DNA of 64,000 nucleotides from Cephaloticoccus primus (GTDB taxonomy: Bacteria; Verrucomicrobiota; Verrucomicrobiia; Opitutales; Opitutaceae). Both the position numbers and the translations under genes were made by a program. Position 1 is the stretch's first letter; every line of letters starts with the position of its first letter. Positions 9,740 to 18,893 of this stretch are shown one piece after another. The notes below the pieces were generated by a model, which saw nothing but the letters and a program-made list of their open reading frames with translations, ran no database searches and was not told the origin of the DNA. The stretch is taken from positions 105,328 to 169,327 of the forward strand of contig NZ_LSZQ01000052.1 in assembly GCF_001580015.1 (NCBI RefSeq). The letters run 5' to 3'.

Positions 9740-11068
9740 ATGAATGAAACATTAAAGACAATTAAAACGCACATGGAGGACATCGCTTCCGCGATAGAGA
9801 CTTCCATCTCCAGTGATGAGCCTTTCGGAATCGCAAATAACAGCTGGGGGGCTCCTGAGCTGACCCGATCGGAGTTGATTGAGGAAGCGCAGAGTATTAT
9901 TAACCTGATTGAAGAGCTGGATGGGGACAGTTTGGGTGAAAATGAAGTGCGCCTGAAAGATTATATACGCCGCCTTGACCATCTCCAAAGTCAAACTATA
10001 GGGTATATAGGGAGCCATCCAGCGCAGGCCGTCCCCGCCTATCTGATGACACTTCAGGGGTTACGCACAGCACTTACCCCTGTTTTGAGCAGCGACGAAC
10101 GCGCTGAGGCTGCTGCAAAGTTGAAAAGACTGACACAACGAATCCGTGCAATGGAGTCACGTCTCAACAATCTTGAGCCTCGAACTGTCGATCTCAACAC
10201 AATTGTAGAACGCATCGAGCAGGCATATGAAGCCGCCGACCAGTTACCGACAGACTTGGACGCTTTGTCTGAAGCGAAGCAGAAAGTTTTAAGCATCGTC
10301 AACGATGCTACTCGCTATCAAAATGATATAGCTCGTATTAAAGAGTATAGCGTTGAAATTGACAAACAGCTAAAAAAGACTACGACCGATGCAGATGCGG
10401 TGCTTGCACGCTGTGAGCATGCCTATTCCGCTGCCACCAGTGTTGGACTGGCGGCTGCATTTAGTAAGCGCTCAAGCACACTATCAAAATCAATATGGTT
10501 TTGGATTTGGGGATTGGTTGCAGCTCTGGCCGCTGGCAGTTATTTTGGCAAAGCTCAATTGCATTCTCTTGGGGAGCTTTTCGGTGCTCCAAATGTTCCT
10601 ATTCAAGTAATCGTACTTAATTTCCTGCTTTCGATTTTGTCCATTGGCGCGCCAGTCTGGTTTGCATGGTTGGCAACAAAGCAGATAGGCCAACGCTTCC
10701 GAATTGCCGAGGATTATGCATACAAAGCGTCCATCTCCCAAGCTTATGAGGGATTCCGTCGTGAGGCGGCAAGATTTGATAAGGATATGGAGGCCAAGCT
10801 TCTGACATCTGCACTGACGAGGCTGGATGAGTTACCGCTCAGACTGGTAGAGACGGACAGTCACGGTAGCCCTTGGCATGAATTGGTCTCATCAAGTATA
10901 GTGAAACAGGCCATGCAAGCGGTGCCAGGCTTTGCAGCGCATACTGCAGGGCATATAAAAGAATTGGCAAGTAAGGCTCTTGCTACAGTCAAGCCTGCTG
11001 GGCGCTCGGGCAGGTCTAAGCCCAAGACATCCACCGTCGCTAATGAGATTGCAGATGGCAACGAGTAG
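9740..11068 (+). CDS. Coiled-coil membrane protein of unknown function, partner of the ISP enzyme
   Basis: Unrecognised 442-residue protein. Residues about 90-235 are charged, heptad-like helices (KRLTQRIRAMESRLNNLEP and following) predicted to form a coiled coil. Two hydrophobic spans follow, about 251-272 (SIWFWIWGLVAALAAG) and 287-312 (VIVLNFLLSILSIGAPVWFA). Then comes a helical stretch with RFRIAEDYAYKASISQAYEG and a basic tail. The likely topology is two membrane helices in the inner membrane with both ends in the cytoplasm. I recall the AEDYAYKASISQAYEG-type segment from uncharacterised bacterial proteins but cannot confirm it here. It starts 70 bp after the restriction-modification gene, shares its lower G+C, and ends 4 bp before hemH, so it probably came with the island. 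A defence accessory role is inference from position only. Confidence 0.8.
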   Translation: MNETLKTIKTHMEDIASAIETSISSDEPFGIANNSWGAPELTRSELIEEAQSIINLIEELDGDSLGENEVRLKDYIRRLDHLQSQTIGYIGSHPAQAVPAYLMTLQGLRTALTPVLSSDERAEAAAKLKRLTQRIRAMESRLNNLEPRTVDLNTIVERIEQAYEAADQLPTDLDALSEAKQKVLSIVNDATRYQNDIARIKEYSVEIDKQLKKTTTDADAVLARCEHAYSAATSVGLAAAFSKRSSTLSKSIWFWIWGLVAALAAGSYFGKAQLHSLGELFGAPNVPIQVIVLNFLLSILSIGAPVWFAWLATKQIGQRFRIAEDYAYKASISQAYEGFRREAARFDKDMEAKLLTSALTRLDELPLRLVETDSHGSPWHELVSSSIVKQAMQAVPGFAAHTAGHIKELASKALATVKPAGRSGRSKPKTSTVANEIADGNE

Positions 11069-11072
11069 AAAA

Positions 11073-12233
11073 ATGTCTACGCGCCGCGCTGTACTCATCG
11101 TCAACCTGGGCTCGCCTGCCTCGACCGATCCCGAGGATGTGCGCGAATACTTGGAGGAGTTTCTCGGCGACCCGCGCGTCATCGACCTGCCGCGTTGGGG
11201 CTGGCTGCGCCGCCTCCTGGTTAACCGCCTCATCATCCCGCGGCGGCTGCAAAACTCTTCGCACGCTTACGCGCAGATCTGGACGGACGCAGGCTCGCCG
11301 CTCATCGCGACTTCGCGCTCGGCTTGCGAAAAGTTGGCGCAGGCACTCAGCAGCAGCGACAACGGCGAGGCCACTACCGCCGCCGATGCGGGCAAAGAAA
11401 GCGGCGCGCCTCTCGTGTACCTCGCCATGCGTTACGGGCGGCCCTCAATCCCCGAAGTAGTGGCGCAAATCGCAGCGGCGGGCGTCGAGGAGGTACTGAT
11501 CTTCCCGCAGTATCCGCACTACGCGATGTCCTCTTGGGAGACGGTGGTCGTCCGCGTGTGCGAGGCTTTCGCCGCCCTCCCGCCCCGAGCCCCTCACGCG
11601 CAACAAGTGCGGCTGCACTGCGTAAAACCGTTTTACGCGGACAGCGATTACATCGAGGCCCTCGCTCAAGTCTGTCTGCCGCATCTCAGCGAAACTCCGC
11701 GAGAGGCGGGCGACCATCTGCTCTTCAGCTACCACGGAATCCCCGTTCGCCATGTGGGGATCGCCAGCTTGCGCGGTGTCACGGCGCGCTTCGTCGAGCA
11801 TCCGCTCGCCGAGTGGACGCCCGAAATTGGCGGTGCGAGCGGAGAGGGAGGAGCGGGAGCGCTCTCCTACGTCGCACACATTGAGCAAACGACCGCGCGG
11901 CTCGTCGCGCGGCTCGGGGACGCTGCGCCGCGCCACTCGCTCGCCTACCAATCGCGGCTCGTCGGCGAGCCCTGGCTGGCCCCCTACACCGACGCCGAGC
12001 TGCTGCGCCTCCCGCGCGAAGAAGGCGTGCGCCGGCTCTTCGTCCTGTGTCCCGCCTTCACGACCGATTGCCTCGAAACGCTCGAGGAAATCCAGATGCA
12101 AGGGCGCGACGCCTTCCTCGGCGCGGGCGGTACTTTTTTTAAACAAATCCCCTGCCTCAACGACCACCCCGCCTACATCGACTTCCTCGCCAGCCGCGTC
12201 CGCCACTGGCTGAAGAAAGACTGCCTGAAGTGA
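11073..12233 (+). CDS. hemH: Ferrochelatase
   Basis: Inserts ferrous iron into protoporphyrin IX (or coproporphyrin III in the alternative pathway), the closing steps of heme synthesis, at the inner membrane face. The 386-residue product starts MSTRRAVLIVNLGSP, the family N-terminus. It carries YLAMRYGRP, FPQYPHYAMSSWET, the catalytic histidine in LLFSYHGIPVRH, SRLVGEPWLAPYTD, and the acidic metal-path residues of CPAFTTDCLETLEEI. An earlier in-frame ATG at 11055 would overlap the upstream gene by 14 bp; I prefer 11073 because the family starts there. The preceding stop is only 4 bp away, so hemH may be co-transcribed with the island. No other heme gene is in the window. Confidence 0.95.
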   Translation: MSTRRAVLIVNLGSPASTDPEDVREYLEEFLGDPRVIDLPRWGWLRRLLVNRLIIPRRLQNSSHAYAQIWTDAGSPLIATSRSACEKLAQALSSSDNGEATTAADAGKESGAPLVYLAMRYGRPSIPEVVAQIAAAGVEEVLIFPQYPHYAMSSWETVVVRVCEAFAALPPRAPHAQQVRLHCVKPFYADSDYIEALAQVCLPHLSETPREAGDHLLFSYHGIPVRHVGIASLRGVTARFVEHPLAEWTPEIGGASGEGGAGALSYVAHIEQTTARLVARLGDAAPRHSLAYQSRLVGEPWLAPYTDAELLRLPREEGVRRLFVLCPAFTTDCLETLEEIQMQGRDAFLGAGGTFFKQIPCLNDHPAYIDFLASRVRHWLKKDCLK

Positions 12234-12425
12234 GCCACCCAAACAGCTGGAAAACGACACCGCAGTCGCGCAGGCCGCGCTCCGCTAGTCCTCACGGTCA
12301 CAAAACCAAGGAATGCGCTCAATTGAGTGGCTACCCGCTTGGGCGCGGCATGCAGTTGGGAAATCAGGGAAAATCCGCACAGGCCCGTTGACAGCGTAAG
12401 TTTTCGTATCACCACTCTGCGCGCT

Positions 12426-12836
12426 GTGCCTGCCCCTCGTGTCATAATCGCTTTGTTGATGGTCTTCGCCTGGGGCACGGGCTTTTTCCATCAAAGCCTG
12501 GAGGCGGCGGGCTACCTGTTTGAGCACGAGCACCACCATCCGGCTTATCACGACCCGGCCAACGACCATGCTCACGAGCACAACGCTGGAGATGGCGACG
12601 ACCACACCCCACTCTGGGCGCAGCACAACCCGCAAGGCGCAGTCCTGTTTGCGGCGTTCGCCGTGTTGCTGCTCGCAGCGATCCTCTTTCACCGGGCCCT
12701 TCAGCACCTGCTGAGGGCCTATGCTCCCGCCGCCACACTCTGCCTACAGAGGTGGCGGCACACGCGGGACCCGATCTGGCATTTTGTGCGCCGATGCGCG
12801 CCAGACATTGCCGCACCGCCGGTTTCGTTGAGCTAA
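12426..12836 (+). CDS. Small histidine-rich membrane protein, probable metal-binding partner of the Czc operon
   Basis: About 136 residues from a GTG at 12426 (a GTG at 12327 in the same frame is possible but adds an untypical leader). A first hydrophobic span (VIIALLMVFAWGTGFF) is followed by a histidine/aspartate-rich periplasmic loop (FEHEHHHPAYHDPANDHAHE). A second span (GAVLFAAFAVLLLAAILF) and an Arg-rich tail follow. The loop resembles metal-buffering segments of zinc, cobalt or copper handling proteins. It stands just upstream of and in the same direction as the CzcCBA genes, and a second His-rich protein closes that operon, so a role in delivering or sensing the exported metal is likely. 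No family match is recognised. Confidence 0.65.
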   Translation: MPAPRVIIALLMVFAWGTGFFHQSLEAAGYLFEHEHHHPAYHDPANDHAHEHNAGDGDDHTPLWAQHNPQGAVLFAAFAVLLLAAILFHRALQHLLRAYAPAATLCLQRWRHTRDPIWHFVRRCAPDIAAPPVSLS

Positions 12837-13101
12837 GCAACGCTGGGCTGGCCACGGTGCGCGGTTAACGCGCGCCCACACGCAACCTTCAAGGAACGCG
12901 CTACGCGTTCCTCAGGAGAAGCAGGCCAGGTCAAAGCCGCGCGTATTTGTCCCTGCGGCGCAGGCCAAACGATGCGTGGCCGAGCAAGCAGCGCGGTAAC
13001 CATGCCCTTGGCGGTGCACTGTCTGCACCCACTTTTCACTGGCGTGCCGCCGATACGCAGCACGCCCCAAAAGGCCTACTGGCCCCACCCAAAATCACAC
13101 C
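12837..13101. repeat. Intergenic hairpin cluster before czcC
   Basis: No gene is seen in these 265 bp. They hold three short inverted repeats: GCGCG-GTTAA-CGCGC near 12860, the perfect 9-bp-arm hairpin AGGAACGCG-CTA-CGCGTTCCT at 12892-12912, and GGTGCA-CTGTC-TGCACC at 13013-13029. They have no T-run, so they do not look like intrinsic terminators. They could be operators for metal-responsive control of the operon or another intergenic repeat type. Confidence 0.5.
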
Positions 13102-14394
13102 ATGAATTTCCGAGTCCTCTTTATCGGCGCGTTCGCAGTGAGCGTCGCCGCTGCAAATCCAAACTCCCAAGCACCTGCCGCCGCCACCTCTTCCGTGGCA
13201 CTCACACTTGATGAGGCGATCCGGCTCGCCTGGGAGCGAGACCCTCAAGTCGAAGCACTTGCGCTTGCACCGCAACTTGCGGCTGCGCGAGAGCTCCAGG
13301 CAGGCCTGGGCCCAAACCCGCAGATCGAGCTCAGCAGCGCCCTGCCTCTCGACGACCAAAGCGAGTGGATGCTCGGCCTGAGCGTCAGCCGACAAATCCC
13401 GCGCCGCGAGCGACTCGCCCTCGCCCGCGCTTATGCCCGAATCGGGGGAGAGGCCGCCCCACTGGAGCTCCGCGCTCGCCGACGCACGCTCGCCGACGAG
13501 ATTCGCCAGCTCTGGTACGCGGCGGCCTTGCAGCGGGCCAAGGTCGAGTTCGCCGAACGCGCCCTCGCCTTCCAGGCCGAGCTCAGCCGCATCATCAGCG
13601 CGCGCCGCGAAGCGGGCGAGATCGGCGAAGACGAGTGGCACTTTAGTGCGCTTGAGCTCGCGCGTGCCGAGCAGGCCCTCGCCTTCGCGCGCGCCGAGGC
13701 CGCTGCCGCGCGGGCCCCGCTCCACGCCCGCTTGCGACTCCCTGAGTCGAGCCCCGCACCCGATCTGAAACTTGCGCTGGGTGCGCTGCTCGCGGCCCCG
13801 CAGCCGAGTGCAAAGACCTTGTCCGAAAACACACCGCAACTCGCGCTCGCCGAACTCGAAATCCGCCAAGCGCAGGCCGCGCTCAATCTCGCGCGCAGCG
13901 AATCGCGGGGAGACTGGAGCATCGGCACTGGAGTCGAGTTTGAGCGCCGCGCCAACGATGCCACCGGCCGCCTCGCCAACGAGCCGCGGCTGACGCTCAG
14001 TACCTCCGCCCCCTGGCCAGCCCGCCAAGGCCGCGCGCCCAATCGCGGCACAATCGCCGAGCGCGAAGCCGCCCTGCGCATTGCCGAAGCACAAGCGCGG
14101 GCCCTGCGCGACGAATGGCGCGCGCAAGCGCGATCCGCGCTCGCAACTGCGCAGGCACTGCAACCGCAGGTGCTGCGCTACCAAGAGCTCTGCGAGCGCA
14201 GCGCAACGGAGCTCCCGCAGCGACTGCGCGCGCTCCACGAGCGAGGCGAGCTGCCCCTCTTCGCGCTCGCCCAAGCGCGACAGCAGCAACGCGAGATCGA
14301 AGCCGAGTTTTTCTCTGCCGCCGAGCGCTACCTGAACGCACGCGCCGAAGTCGTGCGCTTCACCGCCACCGACCTGGCCGAAACCGACATCTAG
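13102..14394 (+). CDS. czcC: TolC-family outer membrane channel of a heavy-metal efflux system (CzcC-like)
   Basis: Outer membrane exit duct for a tripartite RND pump, 430 residues. A signal peptide (FRVLFIGAFAVSVAAA) is followed by the first of two OEP repeats: LTLDEAIRLAWERDPQVEAL, the usual opening of TolC/CzcC proteins. Next is the beta-strand stretch after LGPNPQIELSSALP, then long Ala/Glu/Arg-rich helices that form the periplasmic tunnel. The second repeat begins near residue 245 (PQLALAELEIRQAQAALNLA). No lipobox cysteine is seen. It is first in an operon with the adaptor (39 bp downstream), the RND permease and a His-rich protein. The metal is not determined by this gene; the His-rich neighbours favour zinc, cobalt, nickel or copper. 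Confidence 0.85.
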   Translation: MNFRVLFIGAFAVSVAAANPNSQAPAAATSSVALTLDEAIRLAWERDPQVEALALAPQLAAARELQAGLGPNPQIELSSALPLDDQSEWMLGLSVSRQIPRRERLALARAYARIGGEAAPLELRARRRTLADEIRQLWYAAALQRAKVEFAERALAFQAELSRIISARREAGEIGEDEWHFSALELARAEQALAFARAEAAAARAPLHARLRLPESSPAPDLKLALGALLAAPQPSAKTLSENTPQLALAELEIRQAQAALNLARSESRGDWSIGTGVEFERRANDATGRLANEPRLTLSTSAPWPARQGRAPNRGTIAEREAALRIAEAQARALRDEWRAQARSALATAQALQPQVLRYQELCERSATELPQRLRALHERGELPLFALAQARQQQREIEAEFFSAAERYLNARAEVVRFTATDLAETDI

Positions 14395-14433
14395 CCCCAC
14401 GCCCTGCCCGCCCCCCTTAACCCTTTCCGTAAA

Positions 14434-15438
14434 ATGAAACGCTTTATCCGCCTGCTCGCACACTCTCTCACTCTCGCCCTTCTCACTTCGCTGCCCGCTG
14501 CGCTTGGCGCACAAGCGCTCCAGCTCAGCCGTGAGGCCGCGCAAAACATCGGGCTGCAAACGGTCACCGCCGAGCTGCGCCCACTCGAAAAAACGATCTC
14601 TGCCCTCGGCCGCGTGGCGACTGAGCCGGAAAACGAAATCGCGATCACCTCGCGCATTCCCGGCCGCGTGACGCGGCTGACCGTGCACGACGGGCAGCAG
14701 ATTTCCCGAGGAGAGCTGCTGCTCGAAATCGAATCGCGCCTCGCCGCTGAAAATCCGGCGCGCCTCGCCTTTACCTCGCCCATCGACGGCTTCGTCCTGG
14801 AGACCCAAGTAGAACTCGGCTCAGCCGTGGAACCCGCCGATACGCTGCTCACGCTCGTCGACCTGAGCGAAGTCGATGTCGTAGGCGAAGTCCAGGCACG
14901 CGACATTGCAGAAGTCCGGCTCGGCCAGCGTGTGCGGATCCGCAGCACGGCTTACCCCGAAGAGGTTTTTGAGGGTGAGGTGAAAACCATCGCGGCCAAC
15001 GTCGCCGAAGACACGGGCGCGCGCCGCGTCTTCGTCCACACGCCCAATCCGCTATCGCGACTGCTGATCGGCATGCGCGTCTCGCTGGCAGTCATCGCGG
15101 GCGGTAGCCCCGCCGCCATCGTTGTGCCGCGCGCGGCGATTCTCGGGGAGCACGGCGAGTTCTTCGTCTTTCGCCAAACCGAGGACCCACCAGAAAGCTT
15201 AAGCAGCCCGAGCGGCGCAGGAGCCGCACACGGCGGGGGCACCTTACACTTTGAGCGCACGCCCGTCGTACTCGGCCTGCGCGACGACCGCTTCGTCGAA
15301 ATTATCGAAGGCGTGCTGCCGGGCGATCACATCGTCACTCGGGGCAATTATCAACTCCAGTTTCTCGGCGAAGGCGGCGCCACTCTGCTCGAAGACGACC
15401 ACGGCCACTCGCACGGCCCCGGCGGGCACACGCACTAA
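14434..15438 (+). CDS. czcB: Periplasmic adaptor (membrane fusion) subunit, CzcB-like
   Basis: Links the inner membrane RND pump to the outer membrane channel; 334 residues. A signal sequence (LLAHSLTLALLTSLPAALGA) is followed by the barrel/hairpin region around AITSRIPGRVTRLTVHDGQQ. The split lipoyl-like domain has FTSPIDGFVLETQVELGSAV, then the beta-barrel (VDVVGEVQARDIAEVRLGQR) and a membrane-proximal domain near 205-310. The coiled-coil hairpin is very short, as in many adaptors of this class. The extreme C-terminus is histidine-rich (HGHSHGPGGHTH), consistent with binding the exported metal. The 39-bp and 69-bp gaps to its neighbours indicate one transcript. Confidence 0.87.
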   Translation: MKRFIRLLAHSLTLALLTSLPAALGAQALQLSREAAQNIGLQTVTAELRPLEKTISALGRVATEPENEIAITSRIPGRVTRLTVHDGQQISRGELLLEIESRLAAENPARLAFTSPIDGFVLETQVELGSAVEPADTLLTLVDLSEVDVVGEVQARDIAEVRLGQRVRIRSTAYPEEVFEGEVKTIAANVAEDTGARRVFVHTPNPLSRLLIGMRVSLAVIAGGSPAAIVVPRAAILGEHGEFFVFRQTEDPPESLSSPSGAGAAHGGGTLHFERTPVVLGLRDDRFVEIIEGVLPGDHIVTRGNYQLQFLGEGGATLLEDDHGHSHGPGGHTH

Positions 15439-15507
15439 ACCACGCGCGAAACACAGCAATAAACCCAGCCCCTCCGGCCCCTCCCGCTCCCACAACCACA
15501 CACGACC

Positions 15508-18500
15508 ATGCTCACGCGACTCATCCACCTTTCGCTGCGCAACCGGCTGGCCGTCCTCGGCCTCGGTATGCTGCTCCTCGTCTACGGCGGCTACATCATC
15601 ACGCGGCTGCCGATCGACGTTTTCCCTGATCTCAATCGCCCCACCGTCACGCTCATGGTTGAGGCACCCGGCCTCGCGCCCGAAGAGATCGAAACGCTAA
15701 TCTCGGTGCCGCTGGAAACCTCGCTTGGCGGCGCGCCCGGCGTCCAGCGCGTCCGCGCCAATTGCGCGGTGGGGCTCTTGATCATCTACGTCGAGTTTGA
15801 CTGGGGGCAGGACATCTACCGCGCCCGCCAGCTCGTCCAGGAGCGGGTCGAGCTCGCGCGGCCGCGCCTCCCGACAGGCATCGAGGTCAACATGGGGCCG
15901 ATCTCCTCGCTGATGGGCGAGACCATGTTGATTGGCCTCTCCGTCGATGCAGAAAACGCCAGCGCGCCCACGCCACCCGAGCTGCGCACGCTGGCCGATT
16001 GGCAGCTGAGCCCACGGCTGCTGACGCTGAGCGGCGTCTCCCAGGTCACCGTGATCGGTGGCGGCCGCCAGCAACTCCACATCAACCTCGATGCCGAAAA
16101 AATGGCCGCCGCAGGCGTGAGCTTTGACGAAGCCGCGAGCGCTGCGGCCGAAGCGCAGGGTAGCTCTGGTGGCGGCTTCCTCGTCGATGGGCCGCGCGAG
16201 AAACTCATCCGCAATCTCGCCCGCAGTGCCGATCCCGCCGCGCTCGGCCTCACCGTCGTTCGCCCTGCCCGCCCCGCTTCACAAGGCGCGACTGGCAGTC
16301 GAGATGCTGCGCCCGCCTCGCCGATCCTCCTGCGCGACATTGCCGAGGTCAGCCTCGGCATCCAGCCGATGCGCGGCCAGGCCGGTGTTAACGCCAAGCC
16401 CGCAGTCATCCTCGGCGTGCAAAAGCAGCCCGGCGCCGACACCGTCGAGCTCACCCGCCACGTAGAAGCCGCACTCGACGAAATCCGCGCCTCACTCCCG
16501 CCCGGCGTGCAAATGGATGTGCTCTTCCGCCAGGCCAACTTCATCGAAACCGCCATCGCCAATGTGAAGGAGGCCATCCGCGACGGCTCGGTCATGGTCG
16601 TGCTCGTCCTCCTGCTCTTCCTGCTCAACTTTCGCACCACGCTGATCACGCTCACGGCCATCCCGCTGAGCTTCGCAGTCGCCGCCATCGTCTTTCACTG
16701 GCTCGGCATCTCGATCAATACGATGACGCTTGGCGGCCTCGCGGTCGCCGTCGGGCTCGTTGTGGACGATGCGATTGTAGACGTGGAAAACGTATTCCGG
16801 CGCCTGCGCGAAAGCCCCGAGCTGCGCCGCGCACGCAAGCAACGCGCCGCGAATATCCGCACCAGAAAGCCGAGAGAGGCCGAGGGGGCCGCACCCGGTT
16901 TCTCGCTTATCGCGCGCCGTGTGATCGGCGCCGCCTCAATCGAGGTACGCTCCTCCATCCTGCTGGCGACCCTCGTCATCGTGCTGGTCTTCCTGCCGCT
17001 CTTTGCGCTCAGCGGGATCGAGGGCCAGTTCTTCGCGCCGATCGGCATTGCGATCATCGTCTCCATGCTCGCCTCCTTCCTCGTCTCGCTGACGGTGATC
17101 CCGGCACTGTGCTCCTACCTGCTCCCCCAGATGAAACGCATGCGCGAAGAGCGCGACGCGTGGTTCGTGCGCCTGCTCAAGCGCGCCAGCGCCCGCATCG
17201 TCATCGGCCCCGCGCTGCGCCACCCGTGGATCACTATCGGGCTGGCCCTCGCCCTCGTCATCGGCGCCGGAGCCCTCTATCCGCGCATGGGAAAAAGCTT
17301 CCTGCCCGAGTTTAACGAAGGCACCGCGACAGTCGCCCTCATCATGCCACCGGGCACCTCGCTCGGCGAAAGCGACCGCATCGCCCGCATCGCAGAACAA
17401 CGACTGCTCCGCCTTCCCGAGATCGCCCTCACCGGACGCCGCACCGGACGCGCCGAACTCGACGAACATGCCGAGGGCGTTCACCGCTCCGAGATCGATG
17501 TCGACCTCAGCCGCAGTGCACGCAGCCGCGCCGCGATCCTCGCCGACATCCGCGAAACCCTGGCCGATCTCCCCGGCGTCCTCGTAAACGTCGGCCAGCC
17601 CATCTCGCACCGGCTCGACCACATGCTCTCAGGCGTACAAGCCGCCATCGCCGTAAAGCTCTCCGGCCCCGATCTCGCCAAACTCCGCGCCTACGCCGCC
17701 CAAGCCGAAGCGGCCATGCGCTCCATCCCCGGACTCGTAGATCTACAGGTCGAAAAACAAGTCCTGATCCCGCAGGTAAAAATCGAGATCGACCGCGAGC
17801 GCGCCGCCGAATACGGCCTGCGCCCAGGCGAGCTCAGCGAGCGCCTCGAAGCGGGCCTCAACGGCCGCACCATCGGACAAGTCCTCGACGGCGCGCGCTC
17901 AATCGACCTCGTGTTGCGCTTCGGCGAAGAAGGCGACAGCGCGCAAATCGCGCGTGGCAGCGGCGAGCCCGATGCGGCGCAAACACCGCACGCGCTCGGC
18001 CTGCGCAGCGACGTAGAGCGGCTGCGCGGGCTCCTGATCGACACACCGCTGGGCGGAGCGATCCCTCTGGCGCAAATCGCCACCATCCGCGAGGCCCGCG
18101 GGCCCAATGCCATCAACCGCGAAGACGCCATGCGCCGCATCGTCATCTCGGCCAATGTCGCCGGACGCGCGCTTGATGCCATCGTCGCCGACATACAGCA
18201 AGCCCTCACCCGCGCCGTGCCGATGGAGACCGGCTACTTCATCTCCTACGAAGGCCAGTTCCAGAGCCAGCAAGCCGCCTCGCGCCGCATCGGCCTGCTC
18301 GCCATCCTCACCCTCGCCACGATCTGGGTGCTCCTCTACGCCCACTTTCACTCGGGCATGATCGTCTGGCAGATCTTGCTCAATGTGCCACTCTCCTTCG
18401 TCGGTGCACTCGCGCTCAGCTATTTCACCGTCGGCTCCATCTCGGTGGCGACCCTCGTCGGCCTCATCACCCTGGCCGGGATCGCTACGCGCAACACCAT

Positions 18501-18891
18501 CATGATGATCTCCCACTACCTGCACCTCATGCAGCACGAAGGCGAAGAGTTTGGCGAAAAAATGATCCTGCGCGGCTCGCTGGAGCGACTCGTGCCCGTG
18601 ACGATGACCGCCCTCAGCGCCGGACTCGCCCTCATCCCGCTCGCCATCGCTGCACACGAACCCGGAAAAGAGATTCTCTACCCGGTCGCCATTGTCATCC
18701 TCGGCGGACTCTTGAGCTCGACGCTGCTCGACATGGCCGTCACGCCCGCCGTGTTTTTAAAGTTTGGCCAGCGGGCCGCACGGCGCGCCCTCGCGCGCAC
18801 CACCACTGAAACACACGAAGCCGCCGCCACAACGGCGGCCCTCCCCTCCGCCCCCTCCACTTCTTCCACCCAACCCACAACGCACTACTAA
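15508..18891 (+). CDS. czcA: RND heavy-metal efflux permease, CzcA/CusA type
   Basis: Inner membrane proton-driven pump of 1127 residues, slightly longer than the usual 1030-1060. The RND plan is complete: TM1 (LAVLGLGMLLLVYGGYIITR), a first periplasmic porter domain, TM2-6 from about residue 355, a cytoplasmic insert near 450, a second porter domain from about 590, and TM8-12 from about 925. The TM4 motif reads VAVGLVVDDAIVDVEN, holding the central Asp pair and Glu of the proton relay. By eye the first aspartate of the classical CzcA triad (Asp402) is Ala here, so the substrate may differ. The pump ends in a Thr/Ser/Pro-rich tail. The stop is 2 bp before the next start, indicating translational coupling. 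Confidence 0.9.
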   Translation: MLTRLIHLSLRNRLAVLGLGMLLLVYGGYIITRLPIDVFPDLNRPTVTLMVEAPGLAPEEIETLISVPLETSLGGAPGVQRVRANCAVGLLIIYVEFDWGQDIYRARQLVQERVELARPRLPTGIEVNMGPISSLMGETMLIGLSVDAENASAPTPPELRTLADWQLSPRLLTLSGVSQVTVIGGGRQQLHINLDAEKMAAAGVSFDEAASAAAEAQGSSGGGFLVDGPREKLIRNLARSADPAALGLTVVRPARPASQGATGSRDAAPASPILLRDIAEVSLGIQPMRGQAGVNAKPAVILGVQKQPGADTVELTRHVEAALDEIRASLPPGVQMDVLFRQANFIETAIANVKEAIRDGSVMVVLVLLLFLLNFRTTLITLTAIPLSFAVAAIVFHWLGISINTMTLGGLAVAVGLVVDDAIVDVENVFRRLRESPELRRARKQRAANIRTRKPREAEGAAPGFSLIARRVIGAASIEVRSSILLATLVIVLVFLPLFALSGIEGQFFAPIGIAIIVSMLASFLVSLTVIPALCSYLLPQMKRMREERDAWFVRLLKRASARIVIGPALRHPWITIGLALALVIGAGALYPRMGKSFLPEFNEGTATVALIMPPGTSLGESDRIARIAEQRLLRLPEIALTGRRTGRAELDEHAEGVHRSEIDVDLSRSARSRAAILADIRETLADLPGVLVNVGQPISHRLDHMLSGVQAAIAVKLSGPDLAKLRAYAAQAEAAMRSIPGLVDLQVEKQVLIPQVKIEIDRERAAEYGLRPGELSERLEAGLNGRTIGQVLDGARSIDLVLRFGEEGDSAQIARGSGEPDAAQTPHALGLRSDVERLRGLLIDTPLGGAIPLAQIATIREARGPNAINREDAMRRIVISANVAGRALDAIVADIQQALTRAVPMETGYFISYEGQFQSQQAASRRIGLLAILTLATIWVLLYAHFHSGMIVWQILLNVPLSFVGALALSYFTVGSISVATLVGLITLAGIATRNTIMMISHYLHLMQHEGEEFGEKMILRGSLERLVPVTMTALSAGLALIPLAIAAHEPGKEILYPVAIVILGGLLSSTLLDMAVTPAVFLKFGQRAARRALARTTTETHEAAATTAALPSAPSTSSTQPTTHY

Positions 18892-18893
18892 CC

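Noticed and set aside
13036..14808. 590-codon minus-strand frame opposite czcC and czcB
   Set aside because: Crosses two recognised genes on the other strand and has the composition of a mirror frame.
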